The translations under genes were made by a program, and so were the position numbers. A stretch of 40,724 nucleotides of DNA from Candidatus Atribacteria bacterium (GTDB lineage: Bacteria; Atribacterota; Atribacteria; Atribacterales; Caldatribacteriaceae), in the NCBI GenBank assembly GCA_029549715.1, contig JAKPIQ010000136.1:1-40724 (forward strand). The letters run 5' to 3'. Shown here in pieces: positions 7,903 through 18,070 of the stretch (position 1 is its first letter; each line of letters starts with the position of its first letter). The notes below the pieces were generated by a model. The model made no database searches. It was given only the letters and a program-made list of their open reading frames with translations, and was not told where the DNA came from.

Positions 7903-9168
7903 TCACTCCAACATAAAAAAGTCTTTAAACCAATCTATAATTTTAGATCCCCGATCCTCTAATTCGAGAACCAGCGATTTTTTGCCCCTTCTCTCTGTGA
8001 TGTCTTCCAGACCAAATTGCAACAAACCACAAGCAGTAGAAAACATGGGGTGGGATACAGTCTGAATCATCCCCACATGGTCTTTGCTCTCTGGAGAGCC
8101 CACCCTCACCGGCAATTCTAAAATAGAAGAACCCAACTCTGCTATGCCCTCTAAAAGAGCACTTCCTCCCGTTAAAACTGCTCCTCCTCGCAAAAAAGGA
8201 TAAAAACCCGAAGATTTAATCATCCGGCGGCTCAACAGAAATAGTTCCTTTACTCGAGCTTCTATTATCTCACAAGCATATTTCCTCTTTACCGTTTGTA
8301 GAGAGGAAAGCCCCAAATCTTTGACTTCAATAACTTCATCATCAGGAATATGCCGGCTAAAAGCACAACCATGATGCAGTTTAATTCTTTCCGCTTCATC
8401 CCGGGAAGTCCGTAAACCCACAGCCAAATCGGAGGTAATATTTTCTCCTCCTAAAGGAACCACTCCCGAATAGCGAATGGATCCTCCATAAAATATGGCT
8501 ATATCCGCCGTACCTCCTCCTATATCTATTAAAGCAATTCCCATCTCCTCCTCCATGGGATGCAGAACAGCCAAAGCAGAAGCAAGAGGCTGAAAAATCA
8601 ACCGGTGAACCTCCAAGCCTGCCTGTTGAAAACTCTTAGAAAAATTATGAAACTGGCTATCTTCTATAGTGATCAGGTGGGTTTTCACTCGAAGCCGAGA
8701 ACCAATCATACCCACAGGATCAGCTATTCCCGCCTGATCATCCACTATATATTCCTGAGGTAAAAGATGTAATATCTTTTTCCCTTCTAAATTTACTTCT
8801 GCTTTGGAACCTTCCAGAGCCTTGTCCACATCTCGAGAGTTAATCTCTCGTCCTCCTTTATTCAGAAAAACTTCATTCTCCAGGTTAAAAGAAGATACAC
8901 CATCACCAGCCACTCCAGCATATATCAAATCAGGCATAACATGAGCAATTTCCAGAGCCAAAGAAAATGACTCTCGAACCGCCCCTGCTGCTTTGTTAAT
9001 GTCTATTATCTTCCCTCTCCTGATACCCCGGGCACTACTTAGCCCCACTCCCAAAACTTCAATGGTATTGTTTTTTTTCCGCCCGATCAGGGTACAAACC
9101 TTACTGGTTCCTATATCCACTGCTCCCAAAACAGGAGAATAACTGTTCGAGTATCGCCAATTCTTCAA
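7903..9168 (-). CDS. ftsA: Cell division protein FtsA
   Basis: VLGAVDIGTSKVCTLIG, ALIDIGGGTADIAIF, VLTGGSALLEGI, C-terminal amphipathic WFKDFFMLE. Confidence 0.96.
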   Translation of the reverse strand: MKNWRYSNSYSPVLGAVDIGTSKVCTLIGRKKNNTIEVLGVGLSSARGIRRGKIIDINKAAGAVRESFSLALEIAHVMPDLIYAGVAGDGVSSFNLENEVFLNKGGREINSRDVDKALEGSKAEVNLEGKKILHLLPQEYIVDDQAGIADPVGMIGSRLRVKTHLITIEDSQFHNFSKSFQQAGLEVHRLIFQPLASALAVLHPMEEEMGIALIDIGGGTADIAIFYGGSIRYSGVVPLGGENITSDLAVGLRTSRDEAERIKLHHGCAFSRHIPDDEVIEVKDLGLSSLQTVKRKYACEIIEARVKELFLLSRRMIKSSGFYPFLRGGAVLTGGSALLEGIAELGSSILELPVRVGSPESKDHVGMIQTVSHPMFSTACGLLQFGLEDITERRGKKSLVLELEDRGSKIIDWFKDFFMLE

Positions 9169-9812
9169 GAAAGATCCTCCCTGGCCGGCACTATGATCAA
9201 ATCATCCCCTACCCGAATATCAAACCCTCCTACCTCCAGATATCTCACTGATACGTCTCTCAAGTAGGGCTTAAGAATAGCCGACTTTTTCTTCAAATTA
9301 TTAACTCCCTCACACTTTATAAATATACCATTTTGCAGCTCCAAAATAAATAACTTATCACTCTCCACCACTATCGCTGAAAGAGGAATTTCAAACTCTC
9401 TTTTCCACTCTTTAATTAGACTCAAAGCTTCCAGTAACAAGCTTTTTTGGTTTTCTGGTAAATAAACCCTCACCAAATCGGAAGAGGAAGCAGGAATTTC
9501 TACCCCTTCCTCATCTACACAAAAAACCCTATCTCCTATTTCTATCCAGGCCTCCGGCTGACGTTCTTCTATTTCTATCCGTACCAGATAGGGAAAAACC
9601 TTGCTTACTTTTGCTTCCTTTACTTCAGGAAGCCCCTCCAGTCTTTTTTCAATCTCCCAGGAGCGAAGAGCAAAAATGTTACCACCCAGAGGAATGTCAG
9701 CCATATCTAATAGCTCCTCTTCTGGTAATCGTTGGTTACCGCTTATCTCTACTGCTTTCACTTTAAACAAGCCTGTCCGGAAAACCAGACTGAATAAAGC
9801 AAAAGAGACCAC
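9165..9812 (-). CDS. ftsQ: FtsQ/DivIB cell division protein (POTRA domain)
   Basis: N-terminal hydrophobic segment, POTRA-like VKAVEISGNQRLPEEELLDMADIPLGGNIFAL, position between murB and ftsA. Confidence 0.85.
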   Translation of the reverse strand: MVSFALFSLVFRTGLFKVKAVEISGNQRLPEEELLDMADIPLGGNIFALRSWEIEKRLEGLPEVKEAKVSKVFPYLVRIEIEERQPEAWIEIGDRVFCVDEEGVEIPASSSDLVRVYLPENQKSLLLEALSLIKEWKREFEIPLSAIVVESDKLFILELQNGIFIKCEGVNNLKKKSAILKPYLRDVSVRYLEVGGFDIRVGDDLIIVPAREDLS

Positions 9813-9867
9813 CCCTAAAATAAAGTAAAAAAAAAGATCTGCCCAAAAAGCTTAGTTTTTTTCCACA

Positions 9868-10803
9868 CTAAGGCCATAATTCTACTTCTCTTTCTAACCA
9901 CATATTTTTATTCATATATACCTCTTTTTGTATCCAATTCATAAGATATTCTATTTCCCAGGATTTTGCTCCCCCTAAATTGACAATAAAATTAGAATGC
10001 TTGGAGGAAACTTGAGCTTTTCCCACTCGCAAACCCTTAAGCCCCATTTCTTCTATTATTCGAGCAGCACTATCTCCGGGGGGGTTGCGAAATACACTAC
10101 CCGCAGAAGGCCACTCGAGAGGCTGTCTCTCTCGGCGCAAATAACAAAATCTCTTAATTTTTTCCCGAGAGACCTTCTGGTCCTCGGGAAAAAGGTGGAA
10201 AGCAGATCTCAAAATAACTGTTCCCTCTCCTTGTTTTAAATTAGAGTCCCGATAAGAAAAAGTTAAACAGCTTCTTGTCAACCATTCTTTTTTCCCACTC
10301 TTCCAGCGGACCTTCACCCTCTCTACCAAAGAACCAATTTCTTTCCCAAAACATCCGGCATTAATTCTAACAGCTCCCCCTACAGTTCCCGGTATCCCCA
10401 CCAAAAACTCACTTCCTCCCAAACCTTCCTGGAGAGCAAAACTAACCAGCTGGAAAAGAGAGGCACCTCCTCCCCCTTCTACGGTATTGCCCTCTCTTTT
10501 GAGTTCACAAAAATTCCCCTTCAGCCGAATTACCACCCCCGGAAACCCCTCGTCTTTTACTAAAATATTAGAACCGTGCCCTAAAATTTTCCATCTTATT
10601 CCTTCTTTTTCACAGAGAAAAATAACTTGATCCAGCTCCTCCTCATCTTTTACCTCGACCAGAGCGAGAGCTCTCCCTCCCACTTTCCAGGTAGTAAAGT
10701 CTCTCATTTCCGGCTGGACAATGATAGACAAGCCGGTAGTGTTCTCCAGCTCGCTCCTTATTTTCCCCCATTTGGGGAGCAAAGAATCAGCCCCACCTTC
10801 CAT
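9868..10803 (-). CDS. murB: UDP-N-acetylenolpyruvoylglucosamine reductase
   Basis: TTWKVGGRA, LGHGSNILVKDEGFPGVVIRL, GIPGTVGGAVRINAGCFG, SAGSVFRNP. I place the start at the ATG 10801-10803 (upstream GCAGGAGACGT), not at 10860. Confidence 0.93.
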   Translation of the reverse strand: MEGGADSLLPKWGKIRSELENTTGLSIIVQPEMRDFTTWKVGGRALALVEVKDEEELDQVIFLCEKEGIRWKILGHGSNILVKDEGFPGVVIRLKGNFCELKREGNTVEGGGGASLFQLVSFALQEGLGGSEFLVGIPGTVGGAVRINAGCFGKEIGSLVERVKVRWKSGKKEWLTRSCLTFSYRDSNLKQGEGTVILRSAFHLFPEDQKVSREKIKRFCYLRRERQPLEWPSAGSVFRNPPGDSAARIIEEMGLKGLRVGKAQVSSKHSNFIVNLGGAKSWEIEYLMNWIQKEVYMNKNMWLEREVELWP

Positions 10804-12143
10804 ACGTCTCCTGCACCCATCGTAACAACTAAGTCTTCCGGTTTCAATATCTTCAAGCACTCCTGAGCCGCTTCTTCCGGGCTCTCCACTAACTGAACTT
10901 TTTCAAATCCATTTTTCCTCATTTCCCGGTAAATCAATTCTGCAGAAATACCAGGAATAGGCTTTTCTCCTGCTGAGTAAACAGGTAAAATGAAAACCTG
11001 ATGAAATTTTTCTAAAACTCTGGCCATCTCTCGATATAGCTGTTTAGTTCTAGTATAACGGTGAGGCTGAAATATGACTACTAAACTTCCCTCCGCATAA
11101 TCTAGAGCAGTTTGCCACACAGTTAGCATTTCTGTAGGATGGTGGGCATAATCATCTATCACCAGTGCTCCTTTTACTCTCCCTATTTTCTCGAAACGCC
11201 TTTTCACTCCTCGAAAGGAAGAAATAGCTTCTTTCAAATGATTTATCCCTATCCCTACCTTCAATCCCACCGCTATAGAGGCCAAAGCATTATTTACGTT
11301 GTGTAGCCCGGGCACTCGTAATTCAAAATCAGCCAATTTTTTACCCTTCCAGTCTACCTGAAAAAGGAAACCATTTTTCTTTTTTTCTTTAATTCTCCCC
11401 CTTATATCTCCTCCTTCTCTACCATAAGTCACAATTTCTAAAGAGGAAAGATAAGGCAATATGGAACGAACGGTGGGGTGGTCCTGGCAAACTACTCCAA
11501 AACCACCTTCCTTTATCTGATGCAAAAAACGGACGAAAGCCTCTTTCTCCTTTTCCATATCTCCATAAAAACTCAGATGGTCGTCTTCAATATTTGTAAC
11601 TACAGCGCAAAAAGGATTGAGCTTCAAAAAAGAACCATCGCTTTCATCTGCTTCAGCTATAAAAAATCCTCCCTTCCCGGCTTTGGCATTACCCCCTATA
11701 TCTTCCAACTCTCCCCCCACCGAAACCGTAGGATCCAAACCCGCTATTTCGAAAAGTAGAGAAATCATGGAGGTAGTAGTGGTTTTACCGTGAGTCCCAG
11801 CCACAACGATACCTTTTTTATCATTCACCAAAGATGCCAGCATATCTCCCCTAAGAATAATGGGAAGATTCAGCCTCTTAGCCTCTTTTAATTCCTCATT
11901 CTCTTCAGGTATAGCTGAAGAAACAATCACTGCTTCTGCTCCCCAGACCTGTTCCAGACGATGACCTAAAAAAACTTTTACTCCTCTTGCCTTTAGGCGT
12001 GCTATAGCTTCATTCTCTATGATATCAGAACCACTAACCACATATCCCTGTTCATGGGCTATTAGAGCTAAGCCACTCATCCCTACTCCTCCGATACCAA
12101 TAAAGTGGAGATTACGGGGTAATAGATAACCTGTTTCGTCCAA
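10758..12143 (-). CDS. murC: UDP-N-acetylmuramate--L-alanine ligase
   Basis: LHFIGIGGVGMSGLALIA, VAGTHGKTTTTSMI, DDYAHHPTEM, FQPHRYTRT. Confidence 0.96.
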   Translation of the reverse strand: MDETGYLLPRNLHFIGIGGVGMSGLALIAHEQGYVVSGSDIIENEAIARLKARGVKVFLGHRLEQVWGAEAVIVSSAIPEENEELKEAKRLNLPIILRGDMLASLVNDKKGIVVAGTHGKTTTTSMISLLFEIAGLDPTVSVGGELEDIGGNAKAGKGGFFIAEADESDGSFLKLNPFCAVVTNIEDDHLSFYGDMEKEKEAFVRFLHQIKEGGFGVVCQDHPTVRSILPYLSSLEIVTYGREGGDIRGRIKEKKKNGFLFQVDWKGKKLADFELRVPGLHNVNNALASIAVGLKVGIGINHLKEAISSFRGVKRRFEKIGRVKGALVIDDYAHHPTEMLTVWQTALDYAEGSLVVIFQPHRYTRTKQLYREMARVLEKFHQVFILPVYSAGEKPIPGISAELIYREMRKNGFEKVQLVESPEEAAQECLKILKPEDLVVTMGAGDVWKVGLILCSPNGGK

Positions 12144-13239
12144 TTCGTTTCCTCCCTCTTAGTTCCTCGATTATGGTCTGCGCAATTCGGGAAGCTGCCT
12201 CTTGCATATATTCTCCCTTTAAATTGGAAAAAACACAAGGGGGAGAAATCAAAATCTTTTCCATCTCTTCTGTAAGCAGAGAAGAGGTCAAGTCCTTTTC
12301 CTTTATAACTCGGGCCAAACCTTGCTTCTCCAGCCACTGAGCATTATACAATTGATGGTCATCGGTGGCTTCCCCATAGGGGATGAGGATGGCTGGTAAC
12401 TCAAACCAGAAAAGCTCAAAAACAGTATTAGCTCCCGCCCGGGCAATAGCTAGATCTGCTGCTGCATACGCTACTCCTGGCTGGGGTAAAAATTTATAAA
12501 CCAAATAAGGAAAAGGGAATTTTTCCGCCATTTCTTTGGTACGTTGAAAACCTTCCTCACCAGTAATATGAATTACCTGCAACCCTTTTTTCCCTAGCCA
12601 ATCTCTAGTTCCTAAGAAATTGACGTTAATTATTTCTGAACCCCGACTTCCTCCCATAACTAAGATAGTTTCTCGGTCTTTCTCCAATCCCAATTTTTGC
12701 CGAGCTTCCTCTCTTTTGCCCTTCCAATTCACTACTTCTTCCCGCAAGGGATTACCTGTTATCTCAATCCTCATCTCTTTATCCTTCCAGTAAGAAATAG
12801 TCTCCGGAGCAGAAACAAAGATCTTCTTGGCCCAGCGAGATACCACTCGGTTAGATAGGCCGGGATAAATATTCTGTTCATGAAGGTAAATGGGAACACC
12901 TAAAATTCTAGCCCACAGAGCACTCAGAAGAGAAAGATAACTTCCCATGCCCAATAAAGCCTGCGGACGATAGCGAAGAAAGTAAAAACCGGTCTGGAAA
13001 AAACCCACTAAATTATCCCCCAGCATAGATAAAAAAGAAAGACCCCACTTTCTATCCCAGCCTCGAGCTCGAATAAAAAGAAGTGAAAAACCAGCTTCCT
13101 TAACTAACTTTTCTTCCATTCCTCGCTTAGTTCCCAAAAATACTACTTGCAGGTTTTCCTTTTTCATTTCTTGAGCGATACAAAGAGAAGGGAAAATATG
13201 CCCTCCTGTTCCCCCACCGGCAATAAAAATCGTTTCCAC
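12112..13239 (-). CDS. murG: UDP-GlcNAc:undecaprenyl-PP-MurNAc-pentapeptide GlcNAc transferase
   Basis: IAGGGTGGHIFPSLCIAQE, LHEQNIYPGLSNRVV, MGGSRGSEIIN, ARAGANTVFE, IPYGEATDDHQLYNA. Confidence 0.96.
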   Translation of the reverse strand: METIFIAGGGTGGHIFPSLCIAQEMKKENLQVVFLGTKRGMEEKLVKEAGFSLLFIRARGWDRKWGLSFLSMLGDNLVGFFQTGFYFLRYRPQALLGMGSYLSLLSALWARILGVPIYLHEQNIYPGLSNRVVSRWAKKIFVSAPETISYWKDKEMRIEITGNPLREEVVNWKGKREEARQKLGLEKDRETILVMGGSRGSEIINVNFLGTRDWLGKKGLQVIHITGEEGFQRTKEMAEKFPFPYLVYKFLPQPGVAYAAADLAIARAGANTVFELFWFELPAILIPYGEATDDHQLYNAQWLEKQGLARVIKEKDLTSSLLTEEMEKILISPPCVFSNLKGEYMQEAASRIAQTIIEELRGRKRIGRNRLSITP

Positions 13240-14397
13240 CTATTCTCTCCCTCGAGCAATATTAAATAGAATCCCCAACTCGCTAAGAGTAACAATCAGA
13301 GAAGAATTACCATAACTCACCAAAGGCAGAGTTACCCCTGTAACGGGAATAAGCTTTAACACCGCACCCATATTAATAAAAACCTGCAACATGATGCTAA
13401 TGGTGATACCCATAGCCAAAAGCCCTAAAAACTCATCCTGGGCTTCTTGAGCAATTTTCCAGCCTCGCCACAGTATAATAGCAAATAATACCACCACCAG
13501 AGAGGTTCCTACAAATCCCAATTCTTCTCCTATAATAGCGAAAATGAAATCGGTATGGCGGTCAGGAAGGAAAAAAAATTTCTGACGACTTTCTCCCAAC
13601 CCTCGCCCCACCACTCCTCCCGAACCCAGGGCTATAAGAGATTGGATAGTGTGAAATCCTGTTCCCAGAGGGTCTTTCCACGGATCCCAAAAAGCCAGAA
13701 TCCGTTCTTGCCAGTATTCTTTTCCTCCAAAAAAAATGAGAAAAATACCACTGGGTATTAAAACTATCAAAATTAAAAGGAGGTGCTGCAATTTACTTCC
13801 ACCCAAAAATAGCATAACAAAAGCAATAAGAAACAGAAAAAAAGCGGTGCTTAAGTCTGGCTCAATCAATACCAAAAGACATATCAATCCCACTAAAATC
13901 AAAAAAGGCACAATTCCCCGTCGGAAATCCTCTACTCTCTCTTTATAGTTTGCTAAAGCGTCAGCTAAATATAAAATTATGCTCAATTTAGCCAGCTCTG
14001 AAGGTTGAAAGCTAAAAACTCCCAAATTTATCCACCGGTAGGAACCTCCACTCACTTTTCCTATTCCGGGTATAAAAACCAAAATTAAACAGACAAAGGT
14101 AGCTAAAAGTAAAAAATGGTTTAGACCCCGCAACCGTTCCAGGGAAATAAAAGTAAATATAGTTAAAAAAATAAAACCTATTCCTATCCCTAAAAGATGT
14201 CTTTTTAAGAAATAAAAAACATCGCCATAGGCATACAAAGCAGTAGTCATACTGGCACTAAAAACCATGAGAATTCCTAAAAGCAGGAGCAAAGACATGG
14301 ACCAGAAAAGATAAGGATCGATATTCCACCATCTTGATTCTCTTTTTCCCAAAAATGTTTGATTAATAGCGGGAAATTCCGCTTCGTTCCAATTCAT
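13240..14397 (-). CDS. ftsW: FtsW/RodA/SpoVE-family peptidoglycan polymerase
   Basis: Polytopic SEDS protein: SGGSYRWINLGVFSFQPSELAKL, VRGLGESRQKFFFLPDRHTDFIFAIIGEELGF-type segment, VTGVTLPLVSYGNSSLI. Likely start MNWNEAEF at 14397; the ORF track extends to 14484. Confidence 0.93.
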   Translation of the reverse strand: MNWNEAEFPAINQTFLGKRESRWWNIDPYLFWSMSLLLLLGILMVFSASMTTALYAYGDVFYFLKRHLLGIGIGFIFLTIFTFISLERLRGLNHFLLLATFVCLILVFIPGIGKVSGGSYRWINLGVFSFQPSELAKLSIILYLADALANYKERVEDFRRGIVPFLILVGLICLLVLIEPDLSTAFFLFLIAFVMLFLGGSKLQHLLLILIVLIPSGIFLIFFGGKEYWQERILAFWDPWKDPLGTGFHTIQSLIALGSGGVVGRGLGESRQKFFFLPDRHTDFIFAIIGEELGFVGTSLVVVLFAIILWRGWKIAQEAQDEFLGLLAMGITISIMLQVFINMGAVLKLIPVTGVTLPLVSYGNSSLIVTLSELGILFNIARGRE

Positions 14398-15712
14398 AGA
14401 CCAATTGACGGAAGTGCTCCCCCCTTTCTTCAAAACTACGATATTGATCCCAGCTGGTACAGGCCGGAGAAAGAAGTACGGCATCTCCCTCCCCCGCTAA
14501 GCTTTTTGCTTTCTTTACCGCTTCCTCAAGAGAAAAAACCAGATGCCGCTCTAAATGAGGAGGAATAAATTTCTCTATTAGATTTCGAGATTCCCCATAA
14601 ACCACTACTGCCTTAACTTTACCACTTTGGAAGGTAGTGGTAAGCTCACTAAAGTCATCGATTTTTGCTTTTCCCCCCAATATCAGAATAACAGGACAAG
14701 ATAAAGACTCTACAGCCACTCTGGTCGAAGAAGGAGTAGTAGACTTAGAATCGTTAAAGTAATCTATCCCCCCCCAGCTTCCTACTTTTTCTAAGCGATG
14801 AGGTAGAGAAGAAAGAGAGGCTATGGCTTCCTCTGCTACTTTTTTCTCTACTCCTGCGAGTAGAGCTATAGACAGAGCCACCAGCAGATTTTCTTGCTGG
14901 TGCTTCCCGGGTAAGGAAAAATGGGAAAGAGAGAAAAGGGGCTCCTTCCCCCGAAAAACTTTATTATCCCAGATATAAAAACCTTCCGACAGTTTCTTAT
15001 CTCGGGCCACCGGTATTAATTGAGACTTAACCAACCGAGAAAAACGAGCCGACCAACAACTGGAAGAAAAATTAATCACGGCAAAATCAGTTCTTTTCTG
15101 GTTCTCCAGAATGCGAGCCTTGGCCCAAAAATAATTTTCCGTGGTAGAGTGGTAATCTAGATGATTGGGAAATAAGTTGAGCACCACAGCCACTGAAAAG
15201 CGAGCCTTATCAATGTGGGCTAACTGAAAGCTACTCAGTTCTACCACCCCCCAATCAAATTTTTCAGGAGCGGAGAGGCTTTCTATCAAAGGACAGCCCC
15301 AGTTTCCCCCTAAAAAAACTGACCAACCAGCTCTTTCTAAAATTTGTTTGGTCCAAAAAACAGTAGTACTTTTTCCGCAAGAACCAGTAACACCAATAAG
15401 GGGAAAAGAAATAAATCGAGTAGCTAGCTCTATCTCACTAATCACCGGTATTTTGCGTTCTTTTGAAGCTCGTAAAACCGGATGAGTTAGTGGTATACCA
15501 GGGCTAGTTATGACCTCTGAGATAGAAGGAAAATCAGCTTTCATCAGAAAATCTGCCGGGGAACAAAACTCAAACCTTTCATCTTCTTTTATATCTTGAG
15601 GTATGTGCTCTTCTTCAAGATAGTCATCCATAGCTAAAACTTTTTCTTTCTGCCTCAACAGGAACCGGGCAGCTGCTATCCCTGTTCTCCCCAGGCCCAA
15701 AACTACTCGCAC
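14363..15712 (-). CDS. murD: UDP-N-acetylmuramoylalanine--D-glutamate ligase
   Basis: VLGLGRTGIAAARFL, ITSPGIPLTHP, GVTGSCGKSTTV, NLFPNHLDYHSTTENYFWAK, NDSKSTTPSST. Confidence 0.95.
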   Translation of the reverse strand: MRVVLGLGRTGIAAARFLLRQKEKVLAMDDYLEEEHIPQDIKEDERFEFCSPADFLMKADFPSISEVITSPGIPLTHPVLRASKERKIPVISEIELATRFISFPLIGVTGSCGKSTTVFWTKQILERAGWSVFLGGNWGCPLIESLSAPEKFDWGVVELSSFQLAHIDKARFSVAVVLNLFPNHLDYHSTTENYFWAKARILENQKRTDFAVINFSSSCWSARFSRLVKSQLIPVARDKKLSEGFYIWDNKVFRGKEPLFSLSHFSLPGKHQQENLLVALSIALLAGVEKKVAEEAIASLSSLPHRLEKVGSWGGIDYFNDSKSTTPSSTRVAVESLSCPVILILGGKAKIDDFSELTTTFQSGKVKAVVVYGESRNLIEKFIPPHLERHLVFSLEEAVKKAKSLAGEGDAVLLSPACTSWDQYRSFEERGEHFRQLVYELERSGISRY

Positions 15713-15716
15713 TTTT

Positions 15717-16694
15717 TCATCCCCCTACCATACTTAAAAGCGCCACTACCACTGCCACTGCCTGAATAATCCAGAACCTCACCGTAATTTTACTCTCTTT
15801 CTCCCCCCGGAGTTCAAAATGATGATGGAGAGGACTCATAAGAAATATTCTTTTTCCAAACACCCGGAAGGAAAACACCTGAAGAATCACCGAAAGAGTA
15901 TCCAGAACATAAACTATACCAACCAGGGCCAATAACCAGGAATAACCAGAAAAAAGAGCCAGAACTCCCATAAGAGCCCCTAACGATAAGGAACCACAAT
16001 CCCCCATGAAAATCCGGGTAGGCCAGAAATTAAACCATAGAAAAGAAAGCAGTGCTCCGCTGAAGATAACTGCCACCTGAGCTAAAGAGTAATCTCCCTG
16101 TAATAGAAAAACTACCATCCAAAAACTAAAAGTCAAAATCCCACAACCTGCTGACAATCCATCCAAACCATCGGCAATATTAAAAGCGTTGGCAGAGGCC
16201 AGAATTAAAAACAAACTATAGAGAAAGAAAGGGATACTTCCCAGCTCTATAACTCTGCCCCCCCGGGAAATAGCCAGGTGGTGAGGAAAAAGAGGAAATG
16301 CTATTGCTAAAATAAAAACGGCTAACACTAGCTGCAAAAGGAATTTGTGGCGGGCTTTCAGGCTCCAAGGCTCCCCCCTAAAACATTTAAAGTAGTCATC
16401 TAATAGCCCTAACCCACCAAAAGATAATAAAGTTATCAGTATAATCCCCATCTGCGGGGTAAACTTCTGGAAAAGAGAAAGCACCAATAATCCAGAGAGA
16501 ACAATGATCATTCCTCCCATACTGGGAGTGTTTTCTTTGTAAAGGTGCAGATTGGGACCTTCCTTTTTTATTTTCTGACCTATATGGTTTTTTTCCTGCC
16601 AGCCAATGAAAAAAGGAAATAAAAACAAAGCCAAAGCAAAAACTCCCAGAAAAGAAAAAATTAAATTTCTAATCTCACTCATTGCTCTCTCCAT
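15717..16694 (-). CDS. mraY: Phospho-N-acetylmuramoyl-pentapeptide transferase
   Basis: TPSMGGMI, LLDDYFK, NAFNIADGLDGLSAG, FMGDCGSLSLGALMG, MSPLHHHFELRGEKESKI. Confidence 0.96.
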   Translation of the reverse strand: MERAMSEIRNLIFSFLGVFALALFLFPFFIGWQEKNHIGQKIKKEGPNLHLYKENTPSMGGMIIVLSGLLVLSLFQKFTPQMGIILITLLSFGGLGLLDDYFKCFRGEPWSLKARHKFLLQLVLAVFILAIAFPLFPHHLAISRGGRVIELGSIPFFLYSLFLILASANAFNIADGLDGLSAGCGILTFSFWMVVFLLQGDYSLAQVAVIFSGALLSFLWFNFWPTRIFMGDCGSLSLGALMGVLALFSGYSWLLALVGIVYVLDTLSVILQVFSFRVFGKRIFLMSPLHHHFELRGEKESKITVRFWIIQAVAVVVALLSMVGG

Positions 16695-18070
16695 TCCGGA
16701 GGAATGGCTCTCTCCAGTTCTACTTTTCTCGACCCTTTAAAAAGTATCGCCCACTGCTTTCCCCGAGGGGGGTGGTGAGCAAGAAATTCCTGTGCCTCAG
16801 GGGAGGTAGAAAATAGTAAAAATCGACCTTCCTGTATTTCCTTTTTAGCTATGGCTTCCGCTGCTTTCTTCATTTCTTCTCCTACCAACAGGGCCCGAGA
16901 AAGAGAAGATTCCTTTAATTCTCTCAAAAATTCTTGATGAGCCTGGGAAGTAATGCTCCCCAATTCTAACATATCTCCCCACACTCCCCAGACTTCAAAT
17001 CCCAAAGAAGCGAGAGAGTTCAAAAACCGTAAAGATTTATGAGCAGAAAGGGGATTAGCGTTATAAGAGTCGTCGATTACGATTCCTCTCTCATGAAAAA
17101 AGAAGTTTCCTCTTCCCGGGGGAGGTTGCCAATCTTTTAAACTCTCCGCTACTTCTTCTACTTTTATATTCAATTCCCGAACCAGGTGGAAAGCAGGCAA
17201 CAACATGACCGCTATCTCAGGGAAAAGAAAAGGAGCATAAAAACAAAAATCATCTCTCCCCATTCGTACTTCTACTTTAGCTTCCCAGGTCAGAGGATTG
17301 AGTGAAAAACTTTTTAAGCAGATATGATTAGTAGGGGAAAGACCAAAAGATATAATCTTTTTCTCTCTCAGTTCTTCTCTTTCCTCCACTAATTTACTCC
17401 ACTCCTGGTCGGTGTTGAGGTAAATTATCTCCGTTTTCTCCCTTATCAGTTTAATTTTTTCCTCTACTACTTCTTCTACGCTACCTAAGCCTTCTAAGTG
17501 CCCCTCTCCAAAAGAGGTAAAAACCACCATTTGAGGATCGATCATTTCTGCCAGCTTTTCCATTTCTTTTCTTTGATTTATGCCCGCCTCTATTATTAAA
17601 TAATCATTATCTTCTCTAAAATTAACTAAGGAACTAGCCACCCCTATTATGGTATTAAAGCTCTGAGGAGTTGCCTCTACCAAAAAACGCCTGGATAGTA
17701 AAGAATCAAAAAAACTTTTACAGGTAGTTTTGCCTACTGTACCGGTAATAGCAATCTTATACCCCCCTAATTTACGAGAAGCTCCTTTTCCCAATTGATA
17801 AAGAGCTAAAAGAGTATCCGGTACCTGGAAAACATAAACTTCCCCAACACCGCTCTCCACAGAGCTCACCAGGACTCCTGGCGCACCTTTCCTTACTGCT
17901 TCCTCTACAAATAAATGTCCATCAGTCTTCTCGCCTTTAAGCGCTATAAAAAGCTGCCCTCTTTTCAAGGAGCGACTATCAATAGCCACTCCTTGAAAAG
18001 AGGAAACATTACCTATTTTTTGTATTTCAGCTTGAGTAATTTCTGCTATTTCCTGCGGTGAAAATCTCAT
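16679..18070 (-). CDS. murF: UDP-N-acetylmuramoyl-tripeptide--D-alanyl-D-alanine ligase
   Basis: DSRSLKRGQLFIALKGEKTDGHLF, ITGTVGKTTCK, DDSYNANPLS, VWGDMLELG. Confidence 0.94.
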   Translation of the reverse strand: MRFSPQEIAEITQAEIQKIGNVSSFQGVAIDSRSLKRGQLFIALKGEKTDGHLFVEEAVRKGAPGVLVSSVESGVGEVYVFQVPDTLLALYQLGKGASRKLGGYKIAITGTVGKTTCKSFFDSLLSRRFLVEATPQSFNTIIGVASSLVNFREDNDYLIIEAGINQRKEMEKLAEMIDPQMVVFTSFGEGHLEGLGSVEEVVEEKIKLIREKTEIIYLNTDQEWSKLVEEREELREKKIISFGLSPTNHICLKSFSLNPLTWEAKVEVRMGRDDFCFYAPFLFPEIAVMLLPAFHLVRELNIKVEEVAESLKDWQPPPGRGNFFFHERGIVIDDSYNANPLSAHKSLRFLNSLASLGFEVWGVWGDMLELGSITSQAHQEFLRELKESSLSRALLVGEEMKKAAEAIAKKEIQEGRFLLFSTSPEAQEFLAHHPPRGKQWAILFKGSRKVELERAIPPEWREQ